This document shows, piece by piece, positions 7,950 to 16,615 of a stretch of DNA of 64,000 bases. Position 1 is the stretch's first letter, and every line of letters begins with the position of its first letter. The DNA is from a virus: the IMG/VR virus record IMGVR_UViG_3300005613_000001, positions 192,279-256,278 of that record. One strand, 5' to 3'. Below the pieces are notes generated by a model that saw only the letters and a program-made list of their open reading frames with translations, was not told where the DNA came from and made no database searches. The translations under genes and the position numbers were made by a program.

Positions 7950-8888
7950 TTATATCAGGCTCCTCACAGCCAAATCTAACTCCATAGCACGATTTTTTAA
8001 TTTATCGTTATTTTGAACAAATTGCAGGACTTTCGGCCAATATTTTTTAACGGTAGGTCCAAACTTAAAAGAGAATTGAGCAAAATGCCTGTTGCTTTTA
8101 GCAAGGTATTTAACACCCTTCCCTATAGCGTCTCCAATTTCGGGAATCATTGAAATAATAGACATGGCAGCCAAGAAGTATTTCCACTGCTTTTCTCTTC
8201 CCTTAGATTTCTCTGCCTCTGCCATATACCAAGCTGCATTGGCAAAATCAGCGCCTTCGCCCAAACCAGGAATCAATCCAACAGCATCTAATCCCATATG
8301 CCCTAATTCAGCAGCACCCTCCCGCCTCAATTTCCATTCTTTGAATTTGGGTGGTATATTGGGCGGCTGTACTTTCGGAGGCTCAAAAGGAGGCGGGGGC
8401 GGCAATTCATTGATTTCATCTTCTTCGCCGGGCTCTTCTTCAGGGGGAGTTAGCTCTTGTTCCTCGTCGCCCACTTCAAGATCTCTGAAATCGTCTTCTT
8501 CCTCGCCCTCATCTTCTTCCGGGTTGAATTCTAAATCTTCGGGCTTGGGCTTATCTTCATCGTCTTCTTCATCATCCCAAAAGCCATCCAAATCCCGTTT
8601 TAGCTTATCTACAGCCTCTAGCCATTTATCTACTTCTTTATTAACCGGGGGCTGGGTTTTGCCCTCTTCCAACGCCTCTTTTATTTTCTTTTTCTTCTTT
8701 TTAGACTTCTTCTTCTTCTTCTTTTTCTTCTTTTTGTATTCAACTTCACGCGGATCGGCAGTTGATCTTGAGAAGATAGCTTGAGGAGCCATATCGGGAC
8801 CAAGACCCAGAAGCCACATATGGCGGGATCTTGTAAAGGCGCTTGATTCTTGACTATCTAAGAATTCTTTGAATCGCAATGGTTCCAT
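7950..8888 (-). CDS. virion or ejection protein candidate with CTS-like N terminus
   Basis: The 312-residue protein is strongly modular. It starts with MEPLRFKEFLDSQ, resembling T4 capsid-targeting sequences. A run of lysines (about residues 53-69) and then a Glu/Asp-rich region (100-155) and a Pro-rich linker follow. The C-terminal third has a helical hydrophobic block (GLDAVGLIPGLGEGADFANA, then SIISMIPEIGDAIGKGV). That block resembles the pre-toxin segments found before C-terminal toxin domains in polymorphic toxins and in some phage internal proteins. Low-complexity charge blocks suggest packaging inside the head with DNA. The function is inference. Confidence 0.6.
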   Translation of the reverse strand: MEPLRFKEFLDSQESSAFTRSRHMWLLGLGPDMAPQAIFSRSTADPREVEYKKKKKKKKKKSKKKKKKIKEALEEGKTQPPVNKEVDKWLEAVDKLKRDLDGFWDDEEDDEDKPKPEDLEFNPEEDEGEEEDDFRDLEVGDEEQELTPPEEEPGEEDEINELPPPPPFEPPKVQPPNIPPKFKEWKLRREGAAELGHMGLDAVGLIPGLGEGADFANAAWYMAEAEKSKGREKQWKYFLAAMSIISMIPEIGDAIGKGVKYLAKSNRHFAQFSFKFGPTVKKYWPKVLQFVQNNDKLKNRAMELDLAVRSLI

Positions 8889-8904
8889 GAAAGTTATTTA
8901 GGAT

Positions 8905-9210
8905 TCAAACTTTAAATTTACCCATTTGTATTAACTCTAGGGTAGTTAAATCCATTGTCTTCCTAGCTAGGAACTCTGCGGTTATCAATTTATCGTACCG
9001 ACTCCGCAAGCCTCGCAACCATCTTTTGCTACAAACACAGCCTGTATGTTCTACAAAACGGTCAGTCGTACCGAACTCTAGATAATACCGCAGGAACAAC
9101 TCCTGAACCTCAGTATCAAAGTATTTGAGGAGATATTGCTTATCCTTCGGGAGAACACAATCGAAGAATTTCCCTGATACTAATTTCAAATCACTCAATT
9201 CTATCCTCAC
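8905..9210 (-). CDS. hypothetical protein, 101 residues
   Basis: I do not recognise this protein. It is helical, with a GCVCSKRWLRGLRSRYDKL segment that resembles a helix-turn-helix recognition region. Its start overlaps the end of the 120-residue gene by 20 bases. A DNA-binding or packaging-related small-subunit role is possible but unproven. Confidence 0.55.
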   Translation of the reverse strand: MRIELSDLKLVSGKFFDCVLPKDKQYLLKYFDTEVQELFLRYYLEFGTTDRFVEHTGCVCSKRWLRGLRSRYDKLITAEFLARKTMDLTTLELIQMGKFKV

Positions 9211-9553
9211 AATACTGAAAATGTAGCATCATGATGCCAGGCGCAAATGGTTTTGGAATGTATAGTTGGGCACACCTATTCATAATGCTGATTATTGTCT
9301 CCGTAGATTTGGGCAATCTATCACGTTTAGAAGAGCGTCTTTTATCCACAAAACCATCAGGAATCAGAGAATGCACAGATTCAACCGCCTCAATTAACGG
9401 TGTATCAAGCACTGTATTTAAATTTTCATCGGTTAGAAGCTGCTCTTGTGGAATGCGGCCTTCAAAAAAAAGCTCCATTGATTCGGAGGCAAATTTCTTT
9501 TTTTCTTCTCGGGTTAAACCTTCAACGGCTTCATCAAATTCTTCTTCCCACAT
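9191..9553 (-). CDS. hypothetical protein, 120 residues
   Basis: I do not recognise this protein. The N-terminal half is acidic and coiled (EEEFDEAVEGLTREEKKKF) and the centre holds a basic KRRSSKRDRLPKST stretch. It overlaps the 101-residue gene by 20 bases, so the two are probably made together. Confidence 0.55.
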   Translation of the reverse strand: MWEEEFDEAVEGLTREEKKKFASESMELFFEGRIPQEQLLTDENLNTVLDTPLIEAVESVHSLIPDGFVDKRRSSKRDRLPKSTETIISIMNRCAQLYIPKPFAPGIMMLHFQYCEDRIE

Positions 9554-9581
9554 AGTTAAATCCTTTATTTAATAGGTTGGA

Positions 9582-9589
9582 TATAAATT
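9582..9589 (+). promoter_or_regulatory. TATAAATT box upstream of the lipoprotein gene
   Basis: The sequence TATAAATT lies 64 bases before the ATG at 9654. It resembles the T4 late promoter element TATAAATA and is one of several such boxes before plus-strand genes in this window. Confidence 0.35.
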
Positions 9590-9653
9590 AATATAGCCAA
9601 ATAAAATGGATGAGTCAACCGATATATAGGAATAGACATCCAAGGAGGAGAAT

Positions 9654-10157
9654 ATGAAGTATTTAATCCCACTTATTTTAGCAGGAATCTTCATTCTTCC
9701 AGGTTGCGGCAATTTATCTCCGCGTGGTGAGATTGATAATCGCCTTGATAACACCGAAGGAGAGATTGGCAGTTTGCAACAAGAGTTGAAAAACTTGCAG
9801 AATTCAATCAACGCAGAGATAGGCAATATACGCACCAACGCAGAAAAAATAGATAACATGCAGACGGGAATCCTGAATTTAAACAGAGAGAACTCTGGAA
9901 TTCAGATTCTCCAAGGCGACGGACCTCTAGTGGTGGTCTTTGCTCTGGGTGTGATATTCCTGATGCTCGCTTTCTATTACCGAGAAAAAAGCAAGAAAAG
10001 CGAGAAGGTTGCGGATATTTTGGCCGAAGAGGTTGTTAGAGAAAACAACGCAGACCTAGAAGATGAGGTATTCAGAGCAGCAATTCACGGGGGCGTGGAA
10101 AAAGAAGTCTTGAAAATGATTGTTAGAAAACAGAAGAAATACGGAATTACCAAATAA
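9654..10157 (+). CDS. lipoprotein with coiled coil and C-terminal membrane helix
   Basis: The 167-residue product has a signal peptide ending in a lipobox (FILPGCGN, Cys at about residue 18). A coiled-coil stretch follows (residues 25-75), then a second hydrophobic helix (GPLVVVFALGVIFLMLAFYY, about residues 92-112) and a charged C-terminal tail. Lipid anchor plus coiled coil plus membrane helix would allow bridging of the envelope, as spanins do, but the order differs from known u-spanins. An AAGGAGGAG Shine-Dalgarno lies just before the ATG. It is an isolated plus-strand gene among minus-strand neighbours. Confidence 0.75.
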   Translation: MKYLIPLILAGIFILPGCGNLSPRGEIDNRLDNTEGEIGSLQQELKNLQNSINAEIGNIRTNAEKIDNMQTGILNLNRENSGIQILQGDGPLVVVFALGVIFLMLAFYYREKSKKSEKVADILAEEVVRENNADLEDEVFRAAIHGGVEKEVLKMIVRKQKKYGITK

Positions 10158-10347
10158 ACTCACTATTTCTGATGAAACCTAACCAGTAGAGCTTCTCGTC
10201 TTCGCGCACGACACAAACTCTCTCCCCTACTTGGGGTGAGAGTTTGCTATTTTCTACAGGATACGCCCACTCACCAATATCTAATTTAACGGCTCTCATA
10301 CCCAATGGGTCATCTTGTACTACTTCATGGACTTCAACACCGTTCAC
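10147..10347 (-). CDS. hypothetical protein, 66 residues
   Basis: I do not recognise this small beta-rich protein (GERVCVVREDEKLYWLGFIR looks like an SH3- or Tudor-like barrel). Its end overlaps the convergent lipoprotein gene by 11 bases and its start overlaps the 91-residue gene by 4 bases. Confidence 0.5.
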   Translation of the reverse strand: MNGVEVHEVVQDDPLGMRAVKLDIGEWAYPVENSKLSPQVGERVCVVREDEKLYWLGFIRNSEFIW

Positions 10348-10619
10348 ACATCATATCCCTGTAAAACGTTTTTTAAAGTCAAGTAGCCAGTGCAGTTGTT
10401 GCCAATAGGAATGCCCTGTTTCTCAGGGTCTTTGCCTTTATCTCTCAATTTAAGCACTGCGTCTACTTCCACATCAATATCAGCCTTTTTATGAGATTTC
10501 TTCAGGCAGTAAAACTTAGAATAATCGTGATCGTCTTCTGCCAAATAGCGACATCTAAGATGACCTCCATACGGAAGGCAATGTCGTTCTAGGTGTTTTT
10601 TAGATAGCATTCTTACCAA
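10344..10619 (-). CDS. hypothetical Cys/His-containing protein, 91 residues
   Basis: I do not recognise it. Four Cys and several His in the first half (HCLPYGGHLRCRYL ... FYCLKK) could bind zinc. It overlaps the peptide deformylase by 7 bases and is likely cotranslated with it. Confidence 0.55.
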   Translation of the reverse strand: MVRMLSKKHLERHCLPYGGHLRCRYLAEDDHDYSKFYCLKKSHKKADIDVEVDAVLKLRDKGKDPEKQGIPIGNNCTGYLTLKNVLQGYDV

Positions 10620-11131
10620 ACCTCAATTTCTGTACCTATATCCGAGACTAAAATACCCGACGAACTGTGGTCAATTTCATGCTGAAACACAATAGTTGCA
10701 GGGTTTCCAACCACGAAATTCACATCTTCAATATTTAGCTCATCATCAGCTATTAATTTTTGCCCTGTCACTCTTACTTCAACGAATCTTTCCACTAAAA
10801 ACTGGCGAAATTCACCGGCTTCGTTCAATAAAGACAAACAGCCCTCTACAGAGTCCTGTTTCTTGTCCTCTGTGGGGCCGTACACACAATTTAAATAATA
10901 ATCAAACTTAGGGGCGGCTACGAGTGCGGCTGCGTTAGGAGGCGGCTCAAAGACATTTCTTTTTATTATAAAGAGGTTCCACGGAATACCCACCTGAACC
11001 GCTGATACGCCCGCCCCTTTATTTTTCTTACAAACCTCTTCCATTTGGAGACATACTTTGTATATCTCCATGAGATTATCAGGAATTGCCGCCTCGGCTA
11101 GCGGGATTTGGTCTATTGGGACAACTTCCAT
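10613..11131 (-). CDS. def: peptide deformylase
   Basis: It removes the N-formyl group from nascent peptides at the ribosome exit. All three family motifs are present: GAGVSAVQVG (motif 1), EGCLSL (motif 2) and QHEIDH (motif 3, two His metal ligands with the catalytic Glu). I choose the ATG at 11131, which overlaps the stop of the ribbon-helix-helix gene as TAATG and gives 172 residues; an upstream in-frame ATG at 11173 would overlap that gene by 43 bases. Phage deformylases are known from cyanophages, where they favour rapid turnover of photosystem proteins. Here it sits beside bS21, supporting a translation role. Confidence 0.93.
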   Translation of the reverse strand: MEVVPIDQIPLAEAAIPDNLMEIYKVCLQMEEVCKKNKGAGVSAVQVGIPWNLFIIKRNVFEPPPNAAALVAAPKFDYYLNCVYGPTEDKKQDSVEGCLSLLNEAGEFRQFLVERFVEVRVTGQKLIADDELNIEDVNFVVGNPATIVFQHEIDHSSSGILVSDIGTEIEVW

Positions 11132-11406
11132 TAAAACTTGCTGGCAATGGCATTTACTCTTACTTCCAGCCATCTCCTTAATTCGGCAGGATCAGCTTGC
11201 ACGCTCTTAGGAATTTGCAAAACGATATTTGAATATTCATTGCTTTTCTCTACGACCGTCAACTGGTCCTTGTCTACAAGATATTTTTGAATTGTATCCC
11301 TAACCAATTTAGAAACGGAAATCCCGTCTTCCTTGGCAATCCTCTTTAATTTCTCCTGCAATTCAGGTTCAATTGACAAACTCATAATGGTATGTTTCTT
11401 GGACAT
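11131..11406 (-). CDS. ribbon-helix-helix (CopG/Arc-like) protein
   Basis: The first 50 residues fit a ribbon-helix-helix fold: a short strand (HTIMSLSIEPEL), helix (QEKLKRIAKEDG), turn (IS) and helix (VSKLVRDTIQKYL). Such proteins bind DNA as dimers. The 40-residue extension may mediate oligomerisation or bind a partner. With no toxin gene next to it, a phage transcriptional regulator is more likely than an antitoxin. Its stop overlaps the deformylase start by one base. Confidence 0.8.
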   Translation of the reverse strand: MSKKHTIMSLSIEPELQEKLKRIAKEDGISVSKLVRDTIQKYLVDKDQLTVVEKSNEYSNIVLQIPKSVQADPAELRRWLEVRVNAIASKF

Positions 11407-11411
11407 ATCGT

Positions 11412-11654
11412 TTACCTTAAATCTTTCATCTTGGCTTTTTGTTTAGCTTTTTCTCTTTCACTCTCTTTGCGTTTCCTTCTTCGCTTTTCACCCTTACTTT
11501 CGAAGAACTCACGCCTCTTATATTCTGCAAGAATCCCTGTTTCATTCACTTGCCTTTTAAATAAGTTAAACAAATATTTAAATGACTTTTCTTGTTCATC
11601 CTTCCCTCTAGGGTTCTCCCTTAATTGAACCCTAACTCGGGCATGTTGTGACAT
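11412..11654 (-). CDS. rpsU: ribosomal protein bS21
   Basis: bS21 sits near the anti-Shine-Dalgarno of 16S rRNA and affects mRNA selection. The 80-residue product shows the family hallmarks: FKYLFNLFKRQVNETGIL followed by a YKRREFFES block and a very basic lysine/arginine tail. It is slightly longer than cellular bS21 (about 70). Phage bS21 homologues are a recognised feature of huge phages and are thought to replace the host copy. It lies 5 bases from the ribbon-helix-helix gene. Confidence 0.93.
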   Translation of the reverse strand: MSQHARVRVQLRENPRGKDEQEKSFKYLFNLFKRQVNETGILAEYKRREFFESKGEKRRRKRKESEREKAKQKAKMKDLR

Positions 11655-11697
11655 ATCAAGCTCCTTTAAGCGTTTTCACACCTTATAAACGCTTTGT

Positions 11698-12834
11698 TTA
11701 ATCTTGTTCAACTTTTATAAACTTCAATCCTAATCGTTTCGCTTCGCGTTTCCTTACCTTCTTATAGGGGACTCTCTCAGTTATTTCTGAACCCGTTGGT
11801 AAGGCATCTCTGTCTATTGTGGGCAAAAAAGTATTTAACCTCGCAATCACAGAATCAAAAATATTAACGTTCCACAGGGCTGGATTACCCGCCTCTAATA
11901 TAGTAGTAAAAGAGAAAATATATTGCCGTGGCAAGTCATCGTCACAGCAAAGGTCATCCAACTCATATTCTTTGGTTTTAATATACTTATTTCTCTCATT
12001 TAATGCAAGAAAAGGAGCCCTTGCAGCAATAGCAATTCTTGAAAATCCAGAGAAGAAATCCAGAACACAATCCACAGATCGCATCGTACAGGCGATTTTT
12101 GACAAATCATGATCAGCCACATATAAACATTGCTGGGCAAAGCGAGATGACAGATCATATGTAGAGTAGTTTTGAACTATAACAGGCACATAGCCTTCTT
12201 TGATAAGCCTCTCAATTAAAGCTACCCAAAAATCTTCTTTGATTGGTGAGGATGTAGGATGCTCTCGCCAAGAATTAGCCACAGTTGTTGGACACACCAA
12301 TATTTTATATCCAACCCTATTGGTCATCTTTTTATTGAATTCCGTACCTAAAGAACTAGATGATTGGACCATAGGCAAGAATCGCTCAACATGTCCAAAA
12401 TTATTTTTAAATTCGTCTGTCAAACCGCACTCATAATATTCCTTAAATTGCCCAACATCTATTACATCATCAAAAAACTGATTAAGCTTCCTAACATAGA
12501 CGACCGCCATATCAGCGTTATTGTCAAACCCTACAGCCGAAGAGTAAAAATGATTTACATTAGGATCAGAAATAGACCAATACTCATCCACATAAGGAAA
12601 TAAAAATCGATGTCCAGGCCAAGAACATAAAACAAAGTAACGAGAACCCTTCTTTTCTTCACGGTATCGTTTTAACAACAAAGAAGATAATACAAAAGAT
12701 GTTTTCAAATCCCCAAAGAACGGTAGAACCGTAATATTAGAGGGTATTGTGGGGATGTTGTCCTCTTGGAAGGTTTCTCTAACAAAACCACATTTATCAG
12801 CCGCTCTCTTTAAAAATTCAGGTACTTCAATCAT
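11698..12834 (-). CDS. GT9-like glycosyltransferase A
   Basis: The 378-residue product has the layout of GT-B glycosyltransferases of the heptosyltransferase (GT9) type. It has an N-terminal Rossmann region (VLPFFGDLKTSFVLSSLL), a linker with CPTTVANSWREH (GT9 proteins have a similar nucleotide-site start) and a C-terminal domain with DCVLDFFSGFSRIAIAARAPFLAL, which matches the GT9 'asSGpxhlAaalg.P' pattern. It would transfer a sugar to a surface glycan. It overlaps the next glycosyltransferase by 4 bases, and the two are probably distant paralogues. Donor and acceptor are unknown. Confidence 0.65.
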   Translation of the reverse strand: MIEVPEFLKRAADKCGFVRETFQEDNIPTIPSNITVLPFFGDLKTSFVLSSLLLKRYREEKKGSRYFVLCSWPGHRFLFPYVDEYWSISDPNVNHFYSSAVGFDNNADMAVVYVRKLNQFFDDVIDVGQFKEYYECGLTDEFKNNFGHVERFLPMVQSSSSLGTEFNKKMTNRVGYKILVCPTTVANSWREHPTSSPIKEDFWVALIERLIKEGYVPVIVQNYSTYDLSSRFAQQCLYVADHDLSKIACTMRSVDCVLDFFSGFSRIAIAARAPFLALNERNKYIKTKEYELDDLCCDDDLPRQYIFSFTTILEAGNPALWNVNIFDSVIARLNTFLPTIDRDALPTGSEITERVPYKKVRKREAKRLGLKFIKVEQD

Positions 12835-13970
12835 CCACCTATCCTCTTTTTGTTCATTTGCCTCAGATATTCTATATGTGACTTGTTCTCCACCATTCCA
12901 ATTATATCTTCATAATTACCCTTTTCCATTTCCTTAATACACCGCTCTATCAAAGTTAAAGCACCCTCATGATCATTTAAAACCCTCAGATAATGACAAA
13001 TCGCCATTTTCATAGGAGCCAACCCCTTCAATAAATTGAGGCGATACCCCTCTTGTCCCTCGCCCCAAATTTGCATGGGGCTTTCAAAAAGCAAATAAGG
13101 CGTACCCATCAAAGCAGACAGTCTTGTAGATGCTGTCCAAAACTGAATGGTGAATTCAAGTTTGGCAATAATAGCACAAGTTAGCTCTAAATCACGCGAC
13201 TCAGGCAGACGAGAGAAGTCCGTAACATGATCCACAGGGCATGGAAGGGTAGATTGCTTCTCGCCTAGCCAAACAGGGTTGTAGCCCCTAGACTCTAGCA
13301 ATTCAATTAATTTGACATAAAACTCCGGTTGTAAATTACGACCATAAGTTTTACGACCCCTTGCGAATATGCCAACCGACCTGGGCTTTACGTACTTGTC
13401 CGCCTCCTCTTGTTTCTCTTTCGTGGGTTTCGGAATGGGGGTATATTTGTTGCGGTAGTATTTAACATCACCAAACAGTGAGCGAGTTACATTCGTACTA
13501 TGACAACTTGGGCAATCTTCCACATATTTAAGATCAGCCCAAAAATTATTGCATCTCTTGCACTTGTTGCCCACTGCTACCTTGCCCAAATATTGGGAAG
13601 GTATAACCTTTCCTTGGGCTTGCAAAACTTCCTCCAGCTTTTTTAGATTCTTAGAATCGTGATGGAATGCTTTGCAATAATCCCGCAACCATTGGAACTC
13701 TTCTTTAATCTCCCAAAACTCATCCACTAAATGCCGATAGAAATACTCCCGACCATACCACCCTACGGCTATTTTATAGTCCCCCGCGCGCTCCTGGGCT
13801 ATCCTGGGAATACAGAACAAACATCCTATGCTTTCACACCCAAATTCAGACAAGCAAGAAATAATGCTAATCTTTCTCTTGTCATCAGGCTTTTCACGAT
13901 CATTGAACTTAAATACATTAAATTTAATATCAACAATCTTTTCCCGAGCCTTAGACCTAATTAATTTCAT
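12831..13970 (-). CDS. GT9-like glycosyltransferase B with internal zinc ribbon
   Basis: The 379-residue protein resembles its neighbour in the C-terminal half: GIFARGRKTYGRNL, then LELTCAIIAKLEFTIQFWTA and TRLSALMGTPYLLFESP fit the GT9 donor-site region. The middle carries an inserted four-Cys zinc ribbon (CKRCNNFW ... CPSCHS). The N terminus also has several Cys (CESIGCLFC). The insertion is unusual for GT9 enzymes and may mediate protein contact. It overlaps both flanking genes by 4 bases. Confidence 0.65.
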   Translation of the reverse strand: MKLIRSKAREKIVDIKFNVFKFNDREKPDDKRKISIISCLSEFGCESIGCLFCIPRIAQERAGDYKIAVGWYGREYFYRHLVDEFWEIKEEFQWLRDYCKAFHHDSKNLKKLEEVLQAQGKVIPSQYLGKVAVGNKCKRCNNFWADLKYVEDCPSCHSTNVTRSLFGDVKYYRNKYTPIPKPTKEKQEEADKYVKPRSVGIFARGRKTYGRNLQPEFYVKLIELLESRGYNPVWLGEKQSTLPCPVDHVTDFSRLPESRDLELTCAIIAKLEFTIQFWTASTRLSALMGTPYLLFESPMQIWGEGQEGYRLNLLKGLAPMKMAICHYLRVLNDHEGALTLIERCIKEMEKGNYEDIIGMVENKSHIEYLRQMNKKRIGG

Positions 13971-14161
13971 TTCTTAACCCTGAACATCTTACTGGGAGCC
14001 CCACACTTTAAACACCGGAACTTACGAAGACCACCACAAGTCTTGCAGCTTCTCTTGATTTCTCGGTCAAGAAGCCCCTGCTCCTTCAGATCGCCTTTTA
14101 TCCCAGTAGTCAAAACTTGATGTCTACACTTGGGGCATCGAATAATAAAGTTCTTGTCCAT
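13967..14161 (-). CDS. small zinc-ribbon protein, 64 residues
   Basis: It contains three CxxC pairs (CPKC, CKTC, CLKC plus further Cys), enough for one or two zinc ribbons. It overlaps the second glycosyltransferase by 4 bases and begins the coupled three-gene set. Function unknown; rubredoxin-like or RNA-binding roles are possible. Confidence 0.7.
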   Translation of the reverse strand: MDKNFIIRCPKCRHQVLTTGIKGDLKEQGLLDREIKRSCKTCGGLRKFRCLKCGAPSKMFRVKK

Positions 14162-14188
14162 ACAGAATAGTATAGTAAGATGCGAAGG

Positions 14189-15268
14189 CTAAACTTTAAT
14201 CATGCGAATAATTCGCTTGATTTCCTTCTTGTTGATCGTTTGCCACATCTCGCTCTTGATATCCTCATCCTCATCTTCCTCAATAGCAAGGCCCTCAATA
14301 CTATAGCGATAGGAGCCCTTTCCCTCTCTACCGCCTCCGCCTCCAATTTTTCTCTCTTTAAATCCGAGGCGGGCACAAATCTCATTCATATCTAAAGAGG
14401 CATTAATAGACCGTATAGAGCCAACAATTTGCCTTCCATCAACTACAGCAAAACAAACTGCTGTTTCTACCCCCACCCAAGAAATCATTTCATCTGCTAC
14501 ATCGGCAATTAAATTAAAATGCTTCTCCGGCAAAAGTCCGACACCCACTACGGCGATTCCATCCTCATCAATTACTGCCTCTTTAGAAGCTTCAGCTTTA
14601 CGGTCAATCCAAAATTTGGGGCGCTTGAACTTTATAATTTCCTTAAGGGCTTTATCATTTCTAAACTCAAACAGCCGCCAATAACCCTCAAATTCATGCT
14701 CAGTGCAAGAATCCGCTAAAAGCCCATCTGTGTCGGTGGCAATACCCACCATTAACCCTGTGGCGACTTTACTATCCGCATCGTTATCATCCTGAAATTC
14801 ATATCCATACGCCCTAATTAAACTACACACAGTACCACAACAACTACCATTTTTAAGGTTCACTGACAAACCTTTGAACCCGCCATTAGGCAGAATCTTG
14901 TGGTGGTCAATCACAACATCAAACTTAGGCTTATGACTACCCAAACCTGCATGGTCTGCTTCAGGGATACAATCCACCATAATACAATGTTGATAGTCGG
15001 TGGGGTTATACTCTTCCACTGGCTTCATATTAGGGTCTAGCAAATTGCACATTGCCCTATTTTGAGGGTGGCTAATTGTTCCCTCGTAGAATCCATCAAC
15101 TTCAACCTTTAGCTTCCCAAATAGCCACTCTAATCCCATCATTGTGCCAATGGCATCAGGATCAGGCATATGGTGTGTGAATACCGCTATCTTATCGCCA
15201 CCCTTAACGGTGCCTTGCCATGTCTTAAACTTTTCCACAAATTGTGGTGATGTTGCAATCTCAGCCAT
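14189..15268 (-). CDS. DHH-family phosphoesterase (NrnA/RecJ-like)
   Basis: The family's metal motifs are present: HHMPDPDAIG (motif I), MVDCIPEADH (motif II) and VIDHHKI (the DHH motif), with a C-terminal DHHA1 region containing GGGGREGKGSYR, the GGGHxxAxG-like substrate loop. At 359 residues it matches nanoRNases and cyclic dinucleotide phosphodiesterases. It may degrade short oligonucleotides left by RNA turnover or cleave cyclic-dinucleotide immune signals; the sequence cannot separate the two. Confidence 0.88.
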   Translation of the reverse strand: MAEIATSPQFVEKFKTWQGTVKGGDKIAVFTHHMPDPDAIGTMMGLEWLFGKLKVEVDGFYEGTISHPQNRAMCNLLDPNMKPVEEYNPTDYQHCIMVDCIPEADHAGLGSHKPKFDVVIDHHKILPNGGFKGLSVNLKNGSCCGTVCSLIRAYGYEFQDDNDADSKVATGLMVGIATDTDGLLADSCTEHEFEGYWRLFEFRNDKALKEIIKFKRPKFWIDRKAEASKEAVIDEDGIAVVGVGLLPEKHFNLIADVADEMISWVGVETAVCFAVVDGRQIVGSIRSINASLDMNEICARLGFKERKIGGGGGREGKGSYRYSIEGLAIEEDEDEDIKSEMWQTINKKEIKRIIRMIKV

Positions 15269-15295
15269 GATTCCTTTACTTTCAATTGATGAAAA

Positions 15296-16615
15296 TTAAA
15301 TTGTCCGTTCTATTTGTCCAGATTTAAAACACTTTCTTTCGTCGCTACAAACAAATTCCGGCTCATTCTCTAAATCACTATATCTCAATTCCCACCAATC
15401 ATATCCCATCCTTTTAATCTCTTTCCTTTGCCTCTTCCAATGTGAATATTTTACTTCGCTTATAATACCATCCGTTAATCTATATTTTTTTAATTCGGCT
15501 TTTTCACACGGCCAATCAATTCTAAGCTGCGATTGTATGATATCGTTAATTGACCTTTGCATAAAGATTATCAAAACATCTTTGCCTGCTAATTCTTCAA
15601 CCCTATGGGCAAGTGCAGGACATTGTAAAACTGTATTTTCTTTTAATAGTCTTTTGGCCCTTTTAAAGTTGTGAATCTTAAAGTCCCTTTCATCTACTGC
15701 CTTATAGCCCAATCTCTTAGCTATGAGATTGGTAGTAAATCTTGTACCAGATCTTTGAGGTCCACTAACTACTATTTTTGAAAATTTCCTAAAAAAAGAA
15801 AGATCAAATGTATTATTTGTAATTTCATCACATGATGATTGATTGTTTTTTTCTTTATAATGTTTCCTAGCCCAAGCCATAATCTTGTTAGATTTTAAAA
15901 CACATGACACAAACCATTCATCATGTTCTCGCAAGGGCGCAAGCTTTGCACGATCTGATTCTATAATGCTTATGGGCTGGAAGTTCTGCACGCTGAGGGG
16001 GACTTTGTATAGATTTGACAATGATCCGGCATGTTTTAAATGTGCAGAAAGTATTTTAGGATAATATGCACAAACAAATCTTCTCTTTCTTATAAAATTA
16101 TGATTAAAAACAAAACCAGCTTGATTTAAATTGCCAAGATCAGAAATATCAGAACGAATGGCGTAATTATTGCTTGAACCAAAAACATTGTGAAATGCCC
16201 CTTCACCCTTATCAAATCTAAACATCAAATGTTGCCAAAACACAACTTCCGCATTGCCAATGGCATTAGCATAATCAATCGCCTCTTTCAATGAAGGACC
16301 AAACCAATCATCATCATCAATTGGTATAATCCATTTATACTTCTTCGCCTCATCAATAGAATAACATACAGGAATTCCCGTTTTAGAAAGACATTCTTGA
16401 GATAACTCTTTTAATTTTTGTCTAAATTCTAAAAAATGAGGAAATTTTAATAAATTTGACCTGATTCTTTTATATGAATGCTCACGCCTGTTACGGGTAT
16501 GAAAAGTTGGATATTGAGGAAGATACCTCGGTAGATCTTCATACCACAAGGGATGAAGTTCACGCCAATCAACGGTTTTCCGCACAAGAATAGTGCAATC
16601 CATAATTAATCCCAA
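15296..16615 (-). CDS. glycosyltransferase-like plus sulfotransferase fusion
   Basis: This 439-residue protein has two parts. Residues about 90-235 resemble a GT-A glycosyltransferase with an acidic metal site (WIIPIDDDDWFGPSLKEA). Residues about 280-430 form a P-loop sulfotransferase: 5'-phosphosulfate loop VSGPQRSGTRFTTNLIA and 3'-phosphate region LIIFMQRSINDIIQSQLR. A sugar could be added and sulfated by one polypeptide. The likely start is the ATG at 16603 (MDCTILVRK). It overlaps the next gene by 10 bases. The split function is inferred from motifs. Confidence 0.7.
   Translation of the reverse strand: MGLIMDCTILVRKTVDWRELHPLWYEDLPRYLPQYPTFHTRNRREHSYKRIRSNLLKFPHFLEFRQKLKELSQECLSKTGIPVCYSIDEAKKYKWIIPIDDDDWFGPSLKEAIDYANAIGNAEVVFWQHLMFRFDKGEGAFHNVFGSSNNYAIRSDISDLGNLNQAGFVFNHNFIRKRRFVCAYYPKILSAHLKHAGSLSNLYKVPLSVQNFQPISIIESDRAKLAPLREHDEWFVSCVLKSNKIMAWARKHYKEKNNQSSCDEITNNTFDLSFFRKFSKIVVSGPQRSGTRFTTNLIAKRLGYKAVDERDFKIHNFKRAKRLLKENTVLQCPALAHRVEELAGKDVLIIFMQRSINDIIQSQLRIDWPCEKAELKKYRLTDGIISEVKYSHWKRQRKEIKRMGYDWWELRYSDLENEPEFVCSDERKCFKSGQIERTI

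Noticed and set aside
8092-8784. Long plus-strand frame rich in Ser, Pro and Phe
   Set aside because: It is the mirror of the lysine- and acid-rich blocks in the minus-strand 312-residue gene; no ribosome site and no protein-like composition.
9569-9859. 96-codon minus-strand frame opposite the lipoprotein gene
   Set aside because: Antisense to a gene with a clear signal peptide, lipobox and strong ribosome site.
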